NCBI GenBank assembly: GCA_900323505.1
Contig: OOIN01000003.1
Location: forward strand, 1,488,001-1,552,000
Direction: 5' to 3'
DNA: 64,000 bases
From: Ustilago trichophora
Lineage: Eukaryota; Basidiomycota; Ustilaginomycetes; Ustilaginales; Ustilaginaceae
The notes under the pieces were generated by a model, which was not told the DNA's origin, did no database searches, and worked only from the letters and a program-made list of their open reading frames with translations. Position numbers and translations under genes: made by a program. Position 1 is the stretch's first letter; each line of letters begins with the position of its first letter. Shown here piece after piece: positions 8,417 through 19,185 of this stretch.

Positions 8417-10336
8417 TTAACGAGCGGTACCAGTGACGTGCCTAACCTCGTCCTGCGTCGAAGCGACAGGCAAGTGGGCAGGCACCTCGACAGGCGAGAA
8501 AGCGGGGCTGCCGGTCGAGTGCTTCTCATCGTGACCCTCTGCCGAGCTGGTGCTTGCGCGAGCCTCGACATCGTCCTCGCCGTACATGGCGTTCCTCTCG
8601 TTCTCGAGCTGTTCCTGACGCTCCTGAGCGAGCCTCTGGGTCTCCCTGCGACCCTCGAGGTAGAACTCGATCTCGTCGTCGGTCATCTGCCAGAACTTGT
8701 AGTTGCCGTTCATTACCTTCCTCATCCAAGGAGGGAGAATAGCCCAGACACCGGTGGTGTCATCGTTGGCAGAGACCATGCGGGCACCCCAAGGCTCCTT
8801 CATGGTGTCCCAACCGTCGGGAACGACGCGACCCTTGGTGAGCTTGAGGATGACCCAGGGGATGGCGTTGAGGGCAATGTAGCAGCACATACCTGCGATA
8901 AGACCGTAGGCGATGTTGAAGAAGAGAGGGATACCAACGATGGTAACAAAGGCGGGGATAGCATCACCGACGTAAGACCAGTTGACCTGGGCAGTGTTGG
9001 ATGCCATCATGGAGCCGACAATGACCAAAGTCGAGCCAGTAGCCCACGAGGGGAACGAGGCAAAGATGGGAGCGAAGAAGAGCGAGAGGAAGAACATGAA
9101 TGAGATAACGAGACCGGTGATACCAGTTCGGCCACCTTCAGCGATACCCGAAGCAGACTCGACGAAGGCGGTATTGGGCGAACAGCCAACGAGCGATCCG
9201 ATAGAGATTGCAACGGCATCGGAAAGGTAGGCAGCGGAAGAGCCCTCGAAATCACCAGTGCGAGCGTCCATGAGACCGGCGTGGCTAGCCATGGCGTACA
9301 GAGTACCGGTGGTGTCGAGCAAGTCGATGTAGAGGAACGAAATGAGGGCGTACCAGACCTTGCCGTTGCTGTATCCGTTCCAGTCGATGTTCTTGGGACC
9401 GAGCAAACCGAGACCGTTCCAGTTGGCGACCTGCTTGAAGTAGTTGAAAGCGTCGTCGCCCTGGGGGGTGTGAGGGAAGAGGGTGACGGGAGTGTTTCGT
9501 GGCCATGAGACGATAGAGACGAGAACGATACCGATGAGGAAAGCACCCTTGACGCGGTAGAGCAGCATGAGGGCGGTGAAGATACCACCGAGCATGACAC
9601 CGAGCCAGAGAGTAGGAGCCTGGAGCTTGTGGCTCATGCAGAAACCGGTAGTGGGGTCTTCGTACTCGGCGGGGCAGCCAGCAAGTCCGATAAGATCGGA
9701 AGCGTTGCCACCGATAACGCCGAGACCGTTGGGACCGAGACCGATGAAGGCCAAAAAGATACCAATACCAGCACCGGTGCTAAGCTTGATGCTGTGGGGC
9801 AGAAGACGAGCGAGCCACTGACGAATACCAAAGAGTGAGAGGATGAAGAAGATCCAACCCTCGAGCCAGACAGCCGAGAGAGCCTGGCTGTAAGGGATGA
9901 TACCGGTACCAGCGGTGCCGACGATGGTGAAGGCAAAGTACGCGTTGACACCGAGACCGGGAGCGAGACCAAGAGGCATGTTGGCGAAGAGAGCCATCAG
10001 CAAGGTGCCCACACAGGCGGCGATGGCGGTGGAGAAGACGTAGTCACGCTGAAGGACGGCAGTGCACTGCTGGTAGGCGGCGTCCTTGGCGCAAGTCGGG
10101 TCGGCGGCGGTGTTGGCGCACTCGCAAGGTCCACCAGACGAGCTGAGGATGCTGGCGTTGACGGAGAGAATGTAGGCCATGGCAGCGAAAGTGACAAGAC
10201 CGGCACGAATCTCGGTGAGGAAACGCGAGCCAGGTCGCGAGAGAGGGTGGCCGGAGCCGTCGAGTCGGAAGTAGTAACCGACAGGCGAGGTGGCCACCGC
10301 CCTGTTGAGGCTGTTGATGAGTTCAGGAACGCCCAT
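8417..10336 (-). CDS. AzgA-type purine permease (NCS2 family)
   Basis: The 639-residue protein is a nucleobase:cation symporter of the AzgA-like subfamily, which takes up adenine, guanine and hypoxanthine at the plasma membrane. Visible features are the N-terminal RFLTEIRAGLVTFAAMAY, the motif MPLGLAPGLGVNAYFAF, many hydrophobic spans (about 12-14), LLDTTGTLYAMA and the core motif GCSPNTAFVESASGIAEGG. The hydrophilic C-terminus contains ERQEQLENERNA and Ser/Thr-rich cytosolic sequence. The insertion between the first spans carries Cys-rich ECANTAADPTCA, as in fungal members. The frame opens at 10456, but the ATG at 10336 (MGVPELINSLNRAV) is the conserved start. It is convergent with the preceding gene. 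Confidence 0.92.
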   Translation of the reverse strand: MGVPELINSLNRAVATSPVGYYFRLDGSGHPLSRPGSRFLTEIRAGLVTFAAMAYILSVNASILSSSGGPCECANTAADPTCAKDAAYQQCTAVLQRDYVFSTAIAACVGTLLMALFANMPLGLAPGLGVNAYFAFTIVGTAGTGIIPYSQALSAVWLEGWIFFILSLFGIRQWLARLLPHSIKLSTGAGIGIFLAFIGLGPNGLGVIGGNASDLIGLAGCPAEYEDPTTGFCMSHKLQAPTLWLGVMLGGIFTALMLLYRVKGAFLIGIVLVSIVSWPRNTPVTLFPHTPQGDDAFNYFKQVANWNGLGLLGPKNIDWNGYSNGKVWYALISFLYIDLLDTTGTLYAMASHAGLMDARTGDFEGSSAAYLSDAVAISIGSLVGCSPNTAFVESASGIAEGGRTGITGLVISFMFFLSLFFAPIFASFPSWATGSTLVIVGSMMASNTAQVNWSYVGDAIPAFVTIVGIPLFFNIAYGLIAGMCCYIALNAIPWVILKLTKGRVVPDGWDTMKEPWGARMVSANDDTTGVWAILPPWMRKVMNGNYKFWQMTDDEIEFYLEGRRETQRLAQERQEQLENERNAMYGEDDVEARASTSSAEGHDEKHSTGSPAFSPVEVPAHLPVASTQDEVRHVTGTAR

Positions 10337-10712
10337 TTTTTTGATATCCTTTCTAGCCCAAGAGAAGCTGAAGTGGTGTCCGAGAAGGCTCCGGTGTACA
10401 GATGATAAAGGCGACTCTCTAAGGGGGTGAGAGAGTGATCGAAAACTCGACGTCAATTAAGACTCGAGGGTCGATAATGAGGTTCCCGAAGGAGGAGGGT
10501 GAGGTGAAAAGGTGATGAGAAGGTGAGGGACGGAAAGAAGGGAGGGAAGGAATAGAAGAAAGATGAACGTATGTATGGATGCGGAGAGAGAGAGGGGGGC
10601 TCAAGTGGCGAGGGCGGGCAAGGAGGAGGAGCAGTCGTTTCATTCGTCCATTTGGTCGAGCCAATGCAGAGATATCGAGCCAACGGCGCGGAACCCTTGT
10701 TCAACCATGTTT

Positions 10713-10717
<5 letters not shown>

Positions 10718-10749
<32 letters not shown>
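10718..10749. repeat. (CT)16 microsatellite
   Basis: A perfect CT dinucleotide run lies about 380 bases upstream of the AzgA start codon. On the coding strand of that gene it reads as GA. Confidence 0.95.
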
Positions 10750-10751
<2 letters not shown>

Positions 10752-11750
10752 CTCACTCGTTTGACAGGGGAGACCCTCGAGGCGAGAAGTTCGGAAGGGG
10801 CATCTTTGCTTGTACAAGCGAACCAGGTTGGGTGTGCATGAGAACGGGGGGAGATACCGTTGGCAGACCAAAGAAAAAAAGAGTTTTGGACCCACGCCAC
10901 TCTAAAGCTATCAGCTGGGTTTAGCGGCGATGAAATCGACCTGCTGTTGATACATGCCTACACCGTGCCTCCCACGTCCCACGACTCTCACAGTGTCTGT
11001 GTGACTTTTTGGTTGACAGGCACTGTGAGACGCATTTCGAGCAAAATGAATTTTTGTTCCTTTGATTAAAAAAATAAAATAAAGGCCGACGGGACCCGCC
11101 ACCACCATCACCCTCAACCTCGCCCCTTGCTTGCTTCATCGCCAAAGTCGACATTCGAATTGGTTTTTTTTCCTGTTTGCCTGCCTTTTTTCCACCAGCA
11201 GCAAAAAGTTGGTGTTCTCTCGCCTATGTATATACAATCACGCTAACGCAAGATGGTTGTATGGATCGACTAGGGGGCAAGATTTCGGATCGAAAAGGTG
11301 CAGTACGGAAGCTCTCTCACCGACAGCTACGAGGTTGTGCCGGAATTCAGAGAAGGATAGAAAAAATTTCCTCGCACAGACTTTTTTTCTGGTCAATGTC
11401 AGGGATTCAGGCTCAAACGAACTGCAAAGGTCTCAATTTTAAACTTTTCTCGTGTCCTCCCTCTTGCTTAGGCACTGTTTGACACTCGATTAAGTTTGTC
11501 TTCTTTGTCTTACCGCTTTCCGCAAGAACCTTTTGCAGTTGCTTCTGTTGCTCAGATCGAGTGTAACCACGTTCAACACGGAGCCATTACGATTGTGCAG
11601 TGGGGATTGACGGTGAGAGATCGGTCAAAGCCCAACTCTTTTGCCTCCTTCTCTTGCACCTCGGCTATCAATCTAGTGTCACTTGGCCCAAAACGCATGT
11701 GGTCCAATGCTCGACCTCTCGGCTGGACACCAAGCGAGAGAGGCTGCTTT

Positions 11751-11752
<2 letters not shown>

Positions 11753-11796
<44 letters not shown>
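11753..11796. repeat. 44-base poly-A tract
   Basis: An uninterrupted run of 44 A, followed by GAAGAAGAG and then T-rich sequence. It could be a slipped homopolymer, a retroposed tail or an assembly feature. Confidence 0.95.
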
Positions 11797-11798
<2 letters not shown>

Positions 11799-13181
11799 AG
11801 AAGAGTTTGCTGCCCTATCCATTTTTTTTATTTTTTATTTTTTTTTCTTGAACAAACTGACTTTGAATGCGGCGAATTTTTCCCGCATGGGATGTGCGCC
11901 GGCGCGACCGCTAGGCTCGTTTTTTTCCCTTTTTCTGGTCGAGATTAGCGAAGAATCCTCAACACCTTCCTCCGCTGTCTGAGCATGTGTGCTTTCCAGA
12001 TCTCATGCATGTCCCGGCCGAACATTTCATAGAAGGAGGCATGCCGGTCAAGATGTCCATCAACCCGAATGAAGAGTAGAAATGGGTGGGAAGGTTCGGT
12101 CAAAACGGCCTCAACAAGCAGCTGTAAGACATCTGTCTGGAAGCAAGAACCAATGGTAGAATGGATGAGCAAACTATGCTATCTCTTTCGTCCTCGAATC
12201 AGCAACGCTTTCAGCAACGGAAAAGTGAGGCAAAGAAGGGTGTAGAGGCGGTCTTTGAATCGCAGACGCCCGACATTCGGCTTGTTTGTGTGTGCGAGTG
12301 TGTCACAGCAAGATGGCAAAAAAAGATGGGAAAAGATTTTTTTCCGGCGAGAAAGGATTGACAAGGTTATCGGCCGGGTTGGGTCACACGAGGGAGCAAC
12401 ACCATCAATAGTTCCTACGTTTCTCTACAACAGCATCTGCACAGGATCAATGAGCAGCATCATCAGATGTCGAAACTTCACACATCCTTATCTTACAAGC
12501 GCCACACATTGGCCTCAGCTGTCACGATAAGGATCTGGCGGCTATGTCGATGATCTCGAGCGCACGTTCAGGTGTTCTGCAGGACCCCCCGGAAAGCTGG
12601 TATCCAATGACAATGGCTGCAATGCCAAGTTTTTCGGCGATCTCCGAGATTTTATCTCTTGTCCTCCCTTGCGCTTCCCCGCTTTGACGCTTTTGCAGCA
12701 AACCTCTTTGAGTCCTTCGACAACAAAGTAATGCATCTTGTGGGTGAAAAGGTTGCAAAAGCAGAGTCCGCTTCCCGCTGTGGAACGCCATATGATAACA
12801 AAAAAGGGTGGATGCTTATCAGCTGGTTACCCCGCACTACAGCCCCTCCTCTTTCTTCCAATTGGCTCCGCCGAAAGATGTCGACTCGGATCACAACCTC
12901 GTCCACCCCGACATCGGCATCGTCTTTCATGCGGTCACAGCGCTGGTTTTGATAGCTGAGCGGATGTCTTTACCGCCCTTGTGATTGTTGCAAACCTCGT
13001 ATCTTGTTCGGATTTGGCCGACGTCGTCACGCGACCTCTATCGCAGTGCGATCAAGTTCTACAGACGCACTCGCGCACTGGCATTCAGACAAGTTGCATT
13101 ACGATCCAAGCAAATCCTTCGTGACATACATGAGTTGGAAACACAGAGCCTTCAAACAACAATACAGAGCTAAAGCGACAA

Positions 13182-16100
13182 TCAGACACACTTCTGCTCA
13201 GCAGCGAGTGCCCAGAATTCTCCTCTCTTCTTCAGTAGCTCCTCTGGACTGCCGGTCTCGATCGCTCGGCCCGCTGACATGCAGATGATCTGGTCAAAGT
13301 CGATGATCGTCGCGATCCTGTGAGCTACTGCGATCACTGTGCAGTCTGGGAATTGGGTTGAGAGAACATTTTGCACCGCTGCGTCGGTCTCGACGTCCAT
13401 CGCACTGGTCGCCTCGTCTAGCACCAGAATTTTTCGCTTACGCAGCAGTGCACGAGCCAAAGACAGGAGTTGCTTTTGGCCTGAGCTGATGAACGAGTCT
13501 CCTGTCAACAGAACTTCGTCGAGCTTGTTCTCCTGCTTCTTGACGAACTCGGCCAAGTGGCACTTCTGCAAGGCGCCCCAAAGCTCGTCGTCGGTGCAGA
13601 CGCCTTCAGGGTCGAGATTCTCGCGGATCGTAGCGGCGAGCACAAGTGGGTTTTGAGGAACGATCGTCATCTGCGACCGAAGCTTGCGAGCGGCCATCTC
13701 GCTGATACTTTGACCGTCAATGCGAATTGTGCCGGAGCGCATCTCGATCATGCGGAACAAGGCTAGCAATGTCGTGCTCTTACCTGATCCAGAGCGTCCT
13801 ACGATTCCGAGTCGCTTGCCTGCTGGAAGATCGAAGCTGAGCTCCTTGACCGCAGGCTGCAGTTCAGGTCCATACGACACAGTCACCTTGTCAAACTCGA
13901 TGTCGCCTCGCATCTCTGTCTCGTCCTCGTCCTTGCCGTCAAGCTGCTTGGGGCGTGCGGCCCCTTCAGGCTCGATCTCGCTAAACTCGCGCACTCGCTC
14001 GAGAGCCACGCCCGCGATCTCGATTTCGGTGAAGCTGATGACAGTTTGGTTGAGCAAAATGCCCAATTCAGTCGCCTGTACAAGAGCGACACCGAACAGA
14101 CCTGCCTGAGACGAGTGGCGTAGCACAACAACGAGCAGTACCAACGCAACGTTGACGGTCGTGGTCAACAGGAGAAGCCACGTCTGCAGCCATCGGCGAA
14201 CGACGAACAGGTGATAGTAAGGAGTTTGGGACACGTCCAGGGACTCGCTGTTGAGCTCGACCAGCGACGCCTCTCGCTTGAGTCCTCGTACCGTAGCAAG
14301 TCCTGCAGGCGAGGAGGTTTCCGAAAAGAGCGAATACAACGGACTCTTGGCGGCCATCTCCAGCCGGCGAAGCTGTCGGCTCGACGGAATGTAGAGCCGC
14401 TGGATGGCCCAGGAGATCGCGATGAGGGCAACACCAAGGACCGAAAGGTAAGGTGCGGGTATGCACATGGTGATGAGGGCAGCCACGGTGGAAAAGGTAA
14501 TGTAGGCAGTGTTGGTCAAAGCGTTCGGATACACCTGATCAAGCTGGAACAGGTCTTGTGAGAATCTGTTGGTGATCTGACCAGAGCTCCACTTGCTGAA
14601 GAACGAAATCGGAGCCGACAAGACACCCTTGAGCTCGGAATCATGCAGCTTGTTCCCCGCCGATTGTGAACAATTGACATGGAGGATCCAAAAACCGATA
14701 AAGAGGAACAAAGGGGCCATAGGTTCTAGGACCATGTAGCCGGCCATCCAAGCACCCCAGTCCTTGAACCTATGTTCCTGCTGCGCTTGCGACCACGCCT
14801 GCAGATAATACGACGGTGCAAGGACAGCCATAGCGCCTAACACACAAAGCGAAAAGAAAAAGTAGATCTTCTTGAGACCTGCTGCTTTGAACCAAGTCGA
14901 GTAGACCCGCCAGCCCACTGAGCCAGTTAATACAGCTTCCTGCTTCTCGACAGCACCCGTCTTGACAGAAGTGTCATTCGGTTGCTCTGGTGCAGGCATG
15001 GCCCTCTGCGAGTCGAGACTGGCGCGCGAGATTGCGTCTTTTCCTTTCATCGACAAATCCTCGTACCGACCCTGCTCGGCAATCTTACCGCCTTCGATGC
15101 GGACAACGTATTGCGCATGGTGGAGGAGATGGACAGCATTTGTGGCAAAGATCGTTGTCTTTCCCTTCAAAAGACCAGCGGGGCCCATGAGAGATCGCCA
15201 CATGTGGGCAGCAGTCTCCGCATCCAGAGCGCTGGTGACGTCGTCAAAGATGAAAGTCTCAGCATCGCTATACACGGCTCGAGCGACGGCAACCCGCTGA
15301 CGCTGACCTCCGCTGAGGGCGCTTGCAGTGGTTGCGTCGCCTTCCTGCAGACTTTCGATGTCCTCTGTGAGAGCACAGGCGCGAAGGGCTGTGATGTAGC
15401 GCTCTTCATCATACTCTCCGGTGGCAAAGATGATGTTGTCACGGATGGATCGCTTCTCCTGCAACCAGACATCCTGACTGACGTAGGCCACGCGATCCGC
15501 AAGCAGAGGAAGTTGCTGCTGCCCTTTTATCAAGTCCGACTCGCCAAGGATGGCTTGAAGGAGGGTCGACTTGCCCTGTCCCAATCTGCCGCAGATCATG
15601 GTGAGCGCACCAACAGGGATCTCGAGATTGACGTCGGACAGGACCACCTCTTCACCCCATCCGAGATCAGCATTCTTGAACTTGGCAGCACAGCCAGTGG
15701 TGGCAACAGGGGCTTGGGCAGCAAGGCGGCTGTCGACGGCAGCCTGAACATCAGGCTTGTCTTCGCTGTTGAGGAAGGCCTCGATGCGCTTCATACTCGC
15801 CCAGGCCTGCAAGAGGAAAGAGTATTGCTGCCCGAGCTGGAGAAGAGGCATTTGAAGAATTTTTATGATCGTGAGCGTGGTAAAGACCGTGTTGAGATCG
15901 AAGCGATTCGAGCCGCTGACTCGGTCTACAACGAAGAGTGTGACAAAGGTGCAGAGCCCAAGCATCTCTCCGGTCGCATTTGACCACGTAACGATCACGG
16001 TCAGCTGCTTCATCATGTTGCTGCGTTGGACAAGCTCCTCAGCACGAGCCTTGCAGATCTTGGCATGAAGGATATCTTCATAAGCGGAAAATTTTACGCC

Positions 16101-17729
16101 CTTGATGTCGGAGGTAACGCTGGTTGTGAGGTTGACGCGTTTATCTGCGAGGCTACTCCATGCGCCCTGCTTGGTACCGATGCCACGACTTGCAAGCGGG
16201 GTGAGGAAAAAGCACAGCACGATGGCGGCCAACGACGCAAAGAAAACGAAGCCAAGCTGGCTGTACAGCAGAAAGATGCCAATGCCGATGCTAATAGTCC
16301 CACTCCATAGAGAGTGAACAACATCGATGGCCTTGACAACACGTTCGGTGTCGACACTCATGAGGTTTGCCGCTTTGCCGCCGCCACTAGTCCTTGCGGT
16401 CCGGAGATGGAGGTTCAGACCTTTACGGTAGATGGCCTCAACGAGCGCCCCTCTGACCTTGGTCATGAGCTGCGAGCTTGTATACCAGTACTGGCCGGTA
16501 GCAAGCGTCTGTCCGAGGTAGACGAAGGCATAAGCACCCACAAGACCCCAACCGTATACGACAGGTTGAGGTGTCACGGGCTCGCCCTTTTTGGATCCAG
16601 AATAGGTTTGGACAAAATGGAGTGTGGTCGAGACGAGGAAGGGTTGCGCAAGTTCGGTGGCGGTGAGCAGTAGCCTCCATGGCACGGGTGCCAACGCTCC
16701 GACAGGGAAAGCGCGAAGGGTGGCATGAAGAAGGCCGCGCTGAACCTGCCTCTTTGGGAAAGAGCTGCCCTTGAAGAGGGGTGCGGCCTTGCGAGAGGTT
16801 GCGGAATCGGCGGTCTGCGAAAGGGCTAGCTTTTCAAGAGGGTACACCTCGCTGCTGGGACGTGATGGACTCTGTTTGACTTCCGCGACTCCGAAGCCAT
16901 CGAATTGCTCAGGTGGTTGAGACGGGTTTGTTTCGATTGAAACCCCTGTCCAGCTTGCAATGAAGCTGTTTGCGAGAGAGCGGCCGTAAAATTCAGGCTT
17001 AAGCGAGTCAAGGTCGTCCAACTCGAGAGGCTTACGAAATCCGGCCCACAGCAGAGGGAAGACCCAGATGAAGAGTAGACGCGAGAAGAAGCTGGCTCGC
17101 GATTCGTGGGTGGAGTTGACATCGGTGCTGCGGATAGCCTTGGCATTCTCGACGGTGAGCATCAAGGCCTGGCAGGCAAAAGCGAGGACGTAGACGTAGA
17201 AGAAGGAAGTTTGACGGATGTCAGGGATGGCGTTGAAGGTACGAATACGGCAGGCATTGAACAGCAAGGTGAGGAGAAGCCACAGAGGCAGCACCATGTT
17301 GCCGCCTCGAGTCTTTCTTCGCTCTGCGACTGACAAAGGAATGGCGAGGAGAGCAGCAATGAAGGGGAGCACGACGCTCGGCATCCCCGTTCGATCATCC
17401 ATAGCATGCTTAAGCGTGTGGGAGGAAGGCGCAGCCAAGAGGGCGACGAGCACCAAGCTGAGGACAGCATTGGCGACATAGACAAAAGCACCAAAGAGAC
17501 TGATGGGATCCGAGTGAGGAGCACACGAGCGCAATAGCGACAGAGTGGGTTGAGTCGAAGCAGCCGGAATGTCCGGCTTGCGTCGGATTCGAACGAGTCG
17601 AGCCAGGATCAGCACAATCCCGATACACGACGGCAGAATGACGAAGATTGAGTTGGAGAATGTGATGGTGAAATCGAAGAAGCGGCAGTCCGAGACAGGC
17701 GTAAAGACGCCATCGTTACAGACTACCAT
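13182..17729 (-). CDS. ABCC/MRP-type full-length ABC transporter
   Basis: The 1515-residue protein has the ABC-C layout. An N-terminal TMD0 of about five spans (residues 1-200) is followed by a first transmembrane domain (about 340-640), NBD1, a second transmembrane domain (about 940-1230) and NBD2. NBD1 has Walker A GRLGQGKST near residue 716, signature LSGGQRQRVAVARAV near 810 and Walker B FIFDDVTSALD. NBD2 has Walker A GRSGSGKST near 1316, signature SSGQKQLLSLARALL near 1416 and Walker B LVLDEATSAMD. Asp instead of Glu after the NBD1 Walker B is normal for this class and marks the degenerate ATP site. Such proteins export glutathione conjugates or drugs at the vacuole or plasma membrane; the substrate is unknown here. 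Single exon. Confidence 0.93.
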   Translation of the reverse strand: MVVCNDGVFTPVSDCRFFDFTITFSNSIFVILPSCIGIVLILARLVRIRRKPDIPAASTQPTLSLLRSCAPHSDPISLFGAFVYVANAVLSLVLVALLAAPSSHTLKHAMDDRTGMPSVVLPFIAALLAIPLSVAERRKTRGGNMVLPLWLLLTLLFNACRIRTFNAIPDIRQTSFFYVYVLAFACQALMLTVENAKAIRSTDVNSTHESRASFFSRLLFIWVFPLLWAGFRKPLELDDLDSLKPEFYGRSLANSFIASWTGVSIETNPSQPPEQFDGFGVAEVKQSPSRPSSEVYPLEKLALSQTADSATSRKAAPLFKGSSFPKRQVQRGLLHATLRAFPVGALAPVPWRLLLTATELAQPFLVSTTLHFVQTYSGSKKGEPVTPQPVVYGWGLVGAYAFVYLGQTLATGQYWYTSSQLMTKVRGALVEAIYRKGLNLHLRTARTSGGGKAANLMSVDTERVVKAIDVVHSLWSGTISIGIGIFLLYSQLGFVFFASLAAIVLCFFLTPLASRGIGTKQGAWSSLADKRVNLTTSVTSDIKGVKFSAYEDILHAKICKARAEELVQRSNMMKQLTVIVTWSNATGEMLGLCTFVTLFVVDRVSGSNRFDLNTVFTTLTIIKILQMPLLQLGQQYSFLLQAWASMKRIEAFLNSEDKPDVQAAVDSRLAAQAPVATTGCAAKFKNADLGWGEEVVLSDVNLEIPVGALTMICGRLGQGKSTLLQAILGESDLIKGQQQLPLLADRVAYVSQDVWLQEKRSIRDNIIFATGEYDEERYITALRACALTEDIESLQEGDATTASALSGGQRQRVAVARAVYSDAETFIFDDVTSALDAETAAHMWRSLMGPAGLLKGKTTIFATNAVHLLHHAQYVVRIEGGKIAEQGRYEDLSMKGKDAISRASLDSQRAMPAPEQPNDTSVKTGAVEKQEAVLTGSVGWRVYSTWFKAAGLKKIYFFFSLCVLGAMAVLAPSYYLQAWSQAQQEHRFKDWGAWMAGYMVLEPMAPLFLFIGFWILHVNCSQSAGNKLHDSELKGVLSAPISFFSKWSSGQITNRFSQDLFQLDQVYPNALTNTAYITFSTVAALITMCIPAPYLSVLGVALIAISWAIQRLYIPSSRQLRRLEMAAKSPLYSLFSETSSPAGLATVRGLKREASLVELNSESLDVSQTPYYHLFVVRRWLQTWLLLLTTTVNVALVLLVVVLRHSSQAGLFGVALVQATELGILLNQTVISFTEIEIAGVALERVREFSEIEPEGAARPKQLDGKDEDETEMRGDIEFDKVTVSYGPELQPAVKELSFDLPAGKRLGIVGRSGSGKSTTLLALFRMIEMRSGTIRIDGQSISEMAARKLRSQMTIVPQNPLVLAATIRENLDPEGVCTDDELWGALQKCHLAEFVKKQENKLDEVLLTGDSFISSGQKQLLSLARALLRKRKILVLDEATSAMDVETDAAVQNVLSTQFPDCTVIAVAHRIATIIDFDQIICMSAGRAIETGSPEELLKKRGEFWALAAEQKCV

Positions 17730-18908
17730 GGTGGAACGAGGAAGAGCAGCGACCCCGACGGCGATGCAAGTTCAACTCTGCTCGAGCCTACGACGTAGAT
17801 GTCGGATCAAGACACCAAAGGGGAGCTGAAAAGTGTGTTGAATGGCAGAGATGGATGGATTGAAGAACAATGTTTGGGTGATGTCTAGGAGCGAAGGTCG
17901 CGGTATGGACAGGGAGAAAGCAGGTTCGAGGCCAGCTCGATGATGGTTGCTTTTGAAGCATTGCTACGACTGAGCATAGTCAAGAAAGCAATGCAGGTGG
18001 AAGGGGCTTGGTCGTTGTGTGATTGGAGCGTGTGGTGTTGGCTCAGTTCGGTGCGGAGTTGCGAGTGGGGGACCGACTTTTTTTTCGTTTTATGACAGCT
18101 CTCCAACGGAAAGTAACACTTGATGCAGAGTGGAAGCTGCAAGGACGGGATCTTGAGGTCGGCTCGGCTACACCTGAAAGGAACCGAGGCTGAGTTGGGT
18201 TGTCGGTGCCAGCCTTGATCCAATGTCCACGCTGATAGTCGGCGGTCAGCGGCGACGGAAGTGATTTAGCCAGATCGTTACATGCCCAGTCTGCGATTTG
18301 TACTCCACGGCAAAAGGGGTTGAGCGATTTCCGGTATGCGTGATAAAGCAGTCGGACAGCTGTCGAGTGTTGCTGCGTTCTTGGCACCATCCCCATGATC
18401 ACTTCTGTCGCACATTATTCGTCACTCTTTGTACTATTCAACCAGTCAGATCGTGCCAGTATTCTCTGACTGGCGAAACGGCCATCATCATTCTTTGTCG
18501 AGTTTTCAAGACATGGTGATGTACAACCAAAGAGTTGCATTGCCATAACTACCACAAAGTTCAGCGTCTCTTGTGTTTGCAATTTTCACGATCTAGGCTC
18601 AGCCACATCGGATCAGCCTCTTCCGTACTTTTCATGCAACAGCACAGCTCAACGAGACAGCTTCCTCGCAGATTGCAACACATTCCAACTTCAACATGAC
18701 TCGCAGACGTATGTACTATGCTGCATTCACATGTCCCTCGTCATCCGCGGACAGCTCCCACGTGTGGCTGTACGGCGACTCCGCGTAGCCAAGCTGTGTT
18801 GAGGTCGTCGTCGGCACCGTGCAAAGCGGCGACTTTCTTCACGCACAAGCACTCGACATTCACATCACACAGCCTCATATTGTATCGTGTCGATAATTCA
18901 TTCCAAAA

Positions 18909-18992
<84 letters not shown>

Positions 18993-19185
18993 TTCAGGTC
19001 GAGGTGAAAGGGGGTGAGGGAAAGGAAGAGTAAAGCCGGATCGCATCAGATGGGTAGAATACAGTGTGGAGAGGTGCACCGGCGGCAGTAGTTTACATGT
19101 TGGTCAGCGCACAACAGTGGGGAAGGTAAGCAGGATAAGTTAGACATGCAAAGCAGGAGACCAATCGCAAGGCTCGATAGGCTCA
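17730..19185. other. Intergenic region with poly-A tract and possible orphan exon
   Basis: This 1.46 kb region lies upstream of the ABC transporter and downstream of the tetraspan gene. A gene-start-like sequence at 18696-18708 is followed by a GTATGT donor, but no continuing exon is visible. An 80-base poly-A follows at 18910. No complete gene can be built. Confidence 0.5.
18910..18989. repeat. 80-base poly-A tract
   Basis: An uninterrupted run of 80 A. This is far longer than the other homopolymers in the window. It lies about 200 bases from the 3' end of the tetraspan gene on the opposite strand. I found no obvious target-site duplication flanking it. Confidence 0.95.

Larger units (their letters stand above)
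10337..13181. other. Long gene-poor stretch
   Basis: This 2.8 kb interval between the AzgA and ABC transporter genes has no convincing gene. It holds a CT microsatellite, a 44-base poly-A and several T- and A-rich blocks around 11040-11960. Short minus-strand frames at 11945-12172 and 12522-12930 look slightly protein-like, but they are broken between frames and match no family I know. A decayed gene is possible. Confidence 0.5.

Noticed and set aside
12522..12930. Minus-strand frames in the gene-poor stretch as a gene
   Set aside because: They are split between frames with no splice sites that restore a domain, and no family is recognised.
14982..15983. 333-residue plus-strand frame inside the ABC transporter gene
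   Set aside because: It overlaps NBD1 and part of the first membrane domain, which have all expected motifs on the minus strand.
13182..18708. A transporter-centred secondary metabolite cluster
   Set aside because: No polyketide, peptide or terpene synthase, P450 or cluster regulator lies nearby; neighbours are housekeeping genes.
18718..19017. Frame ending in a long poly-lysine run
   Set aside because: The run is only translation of the 80-base poly-A, and the upstream part has no domain.
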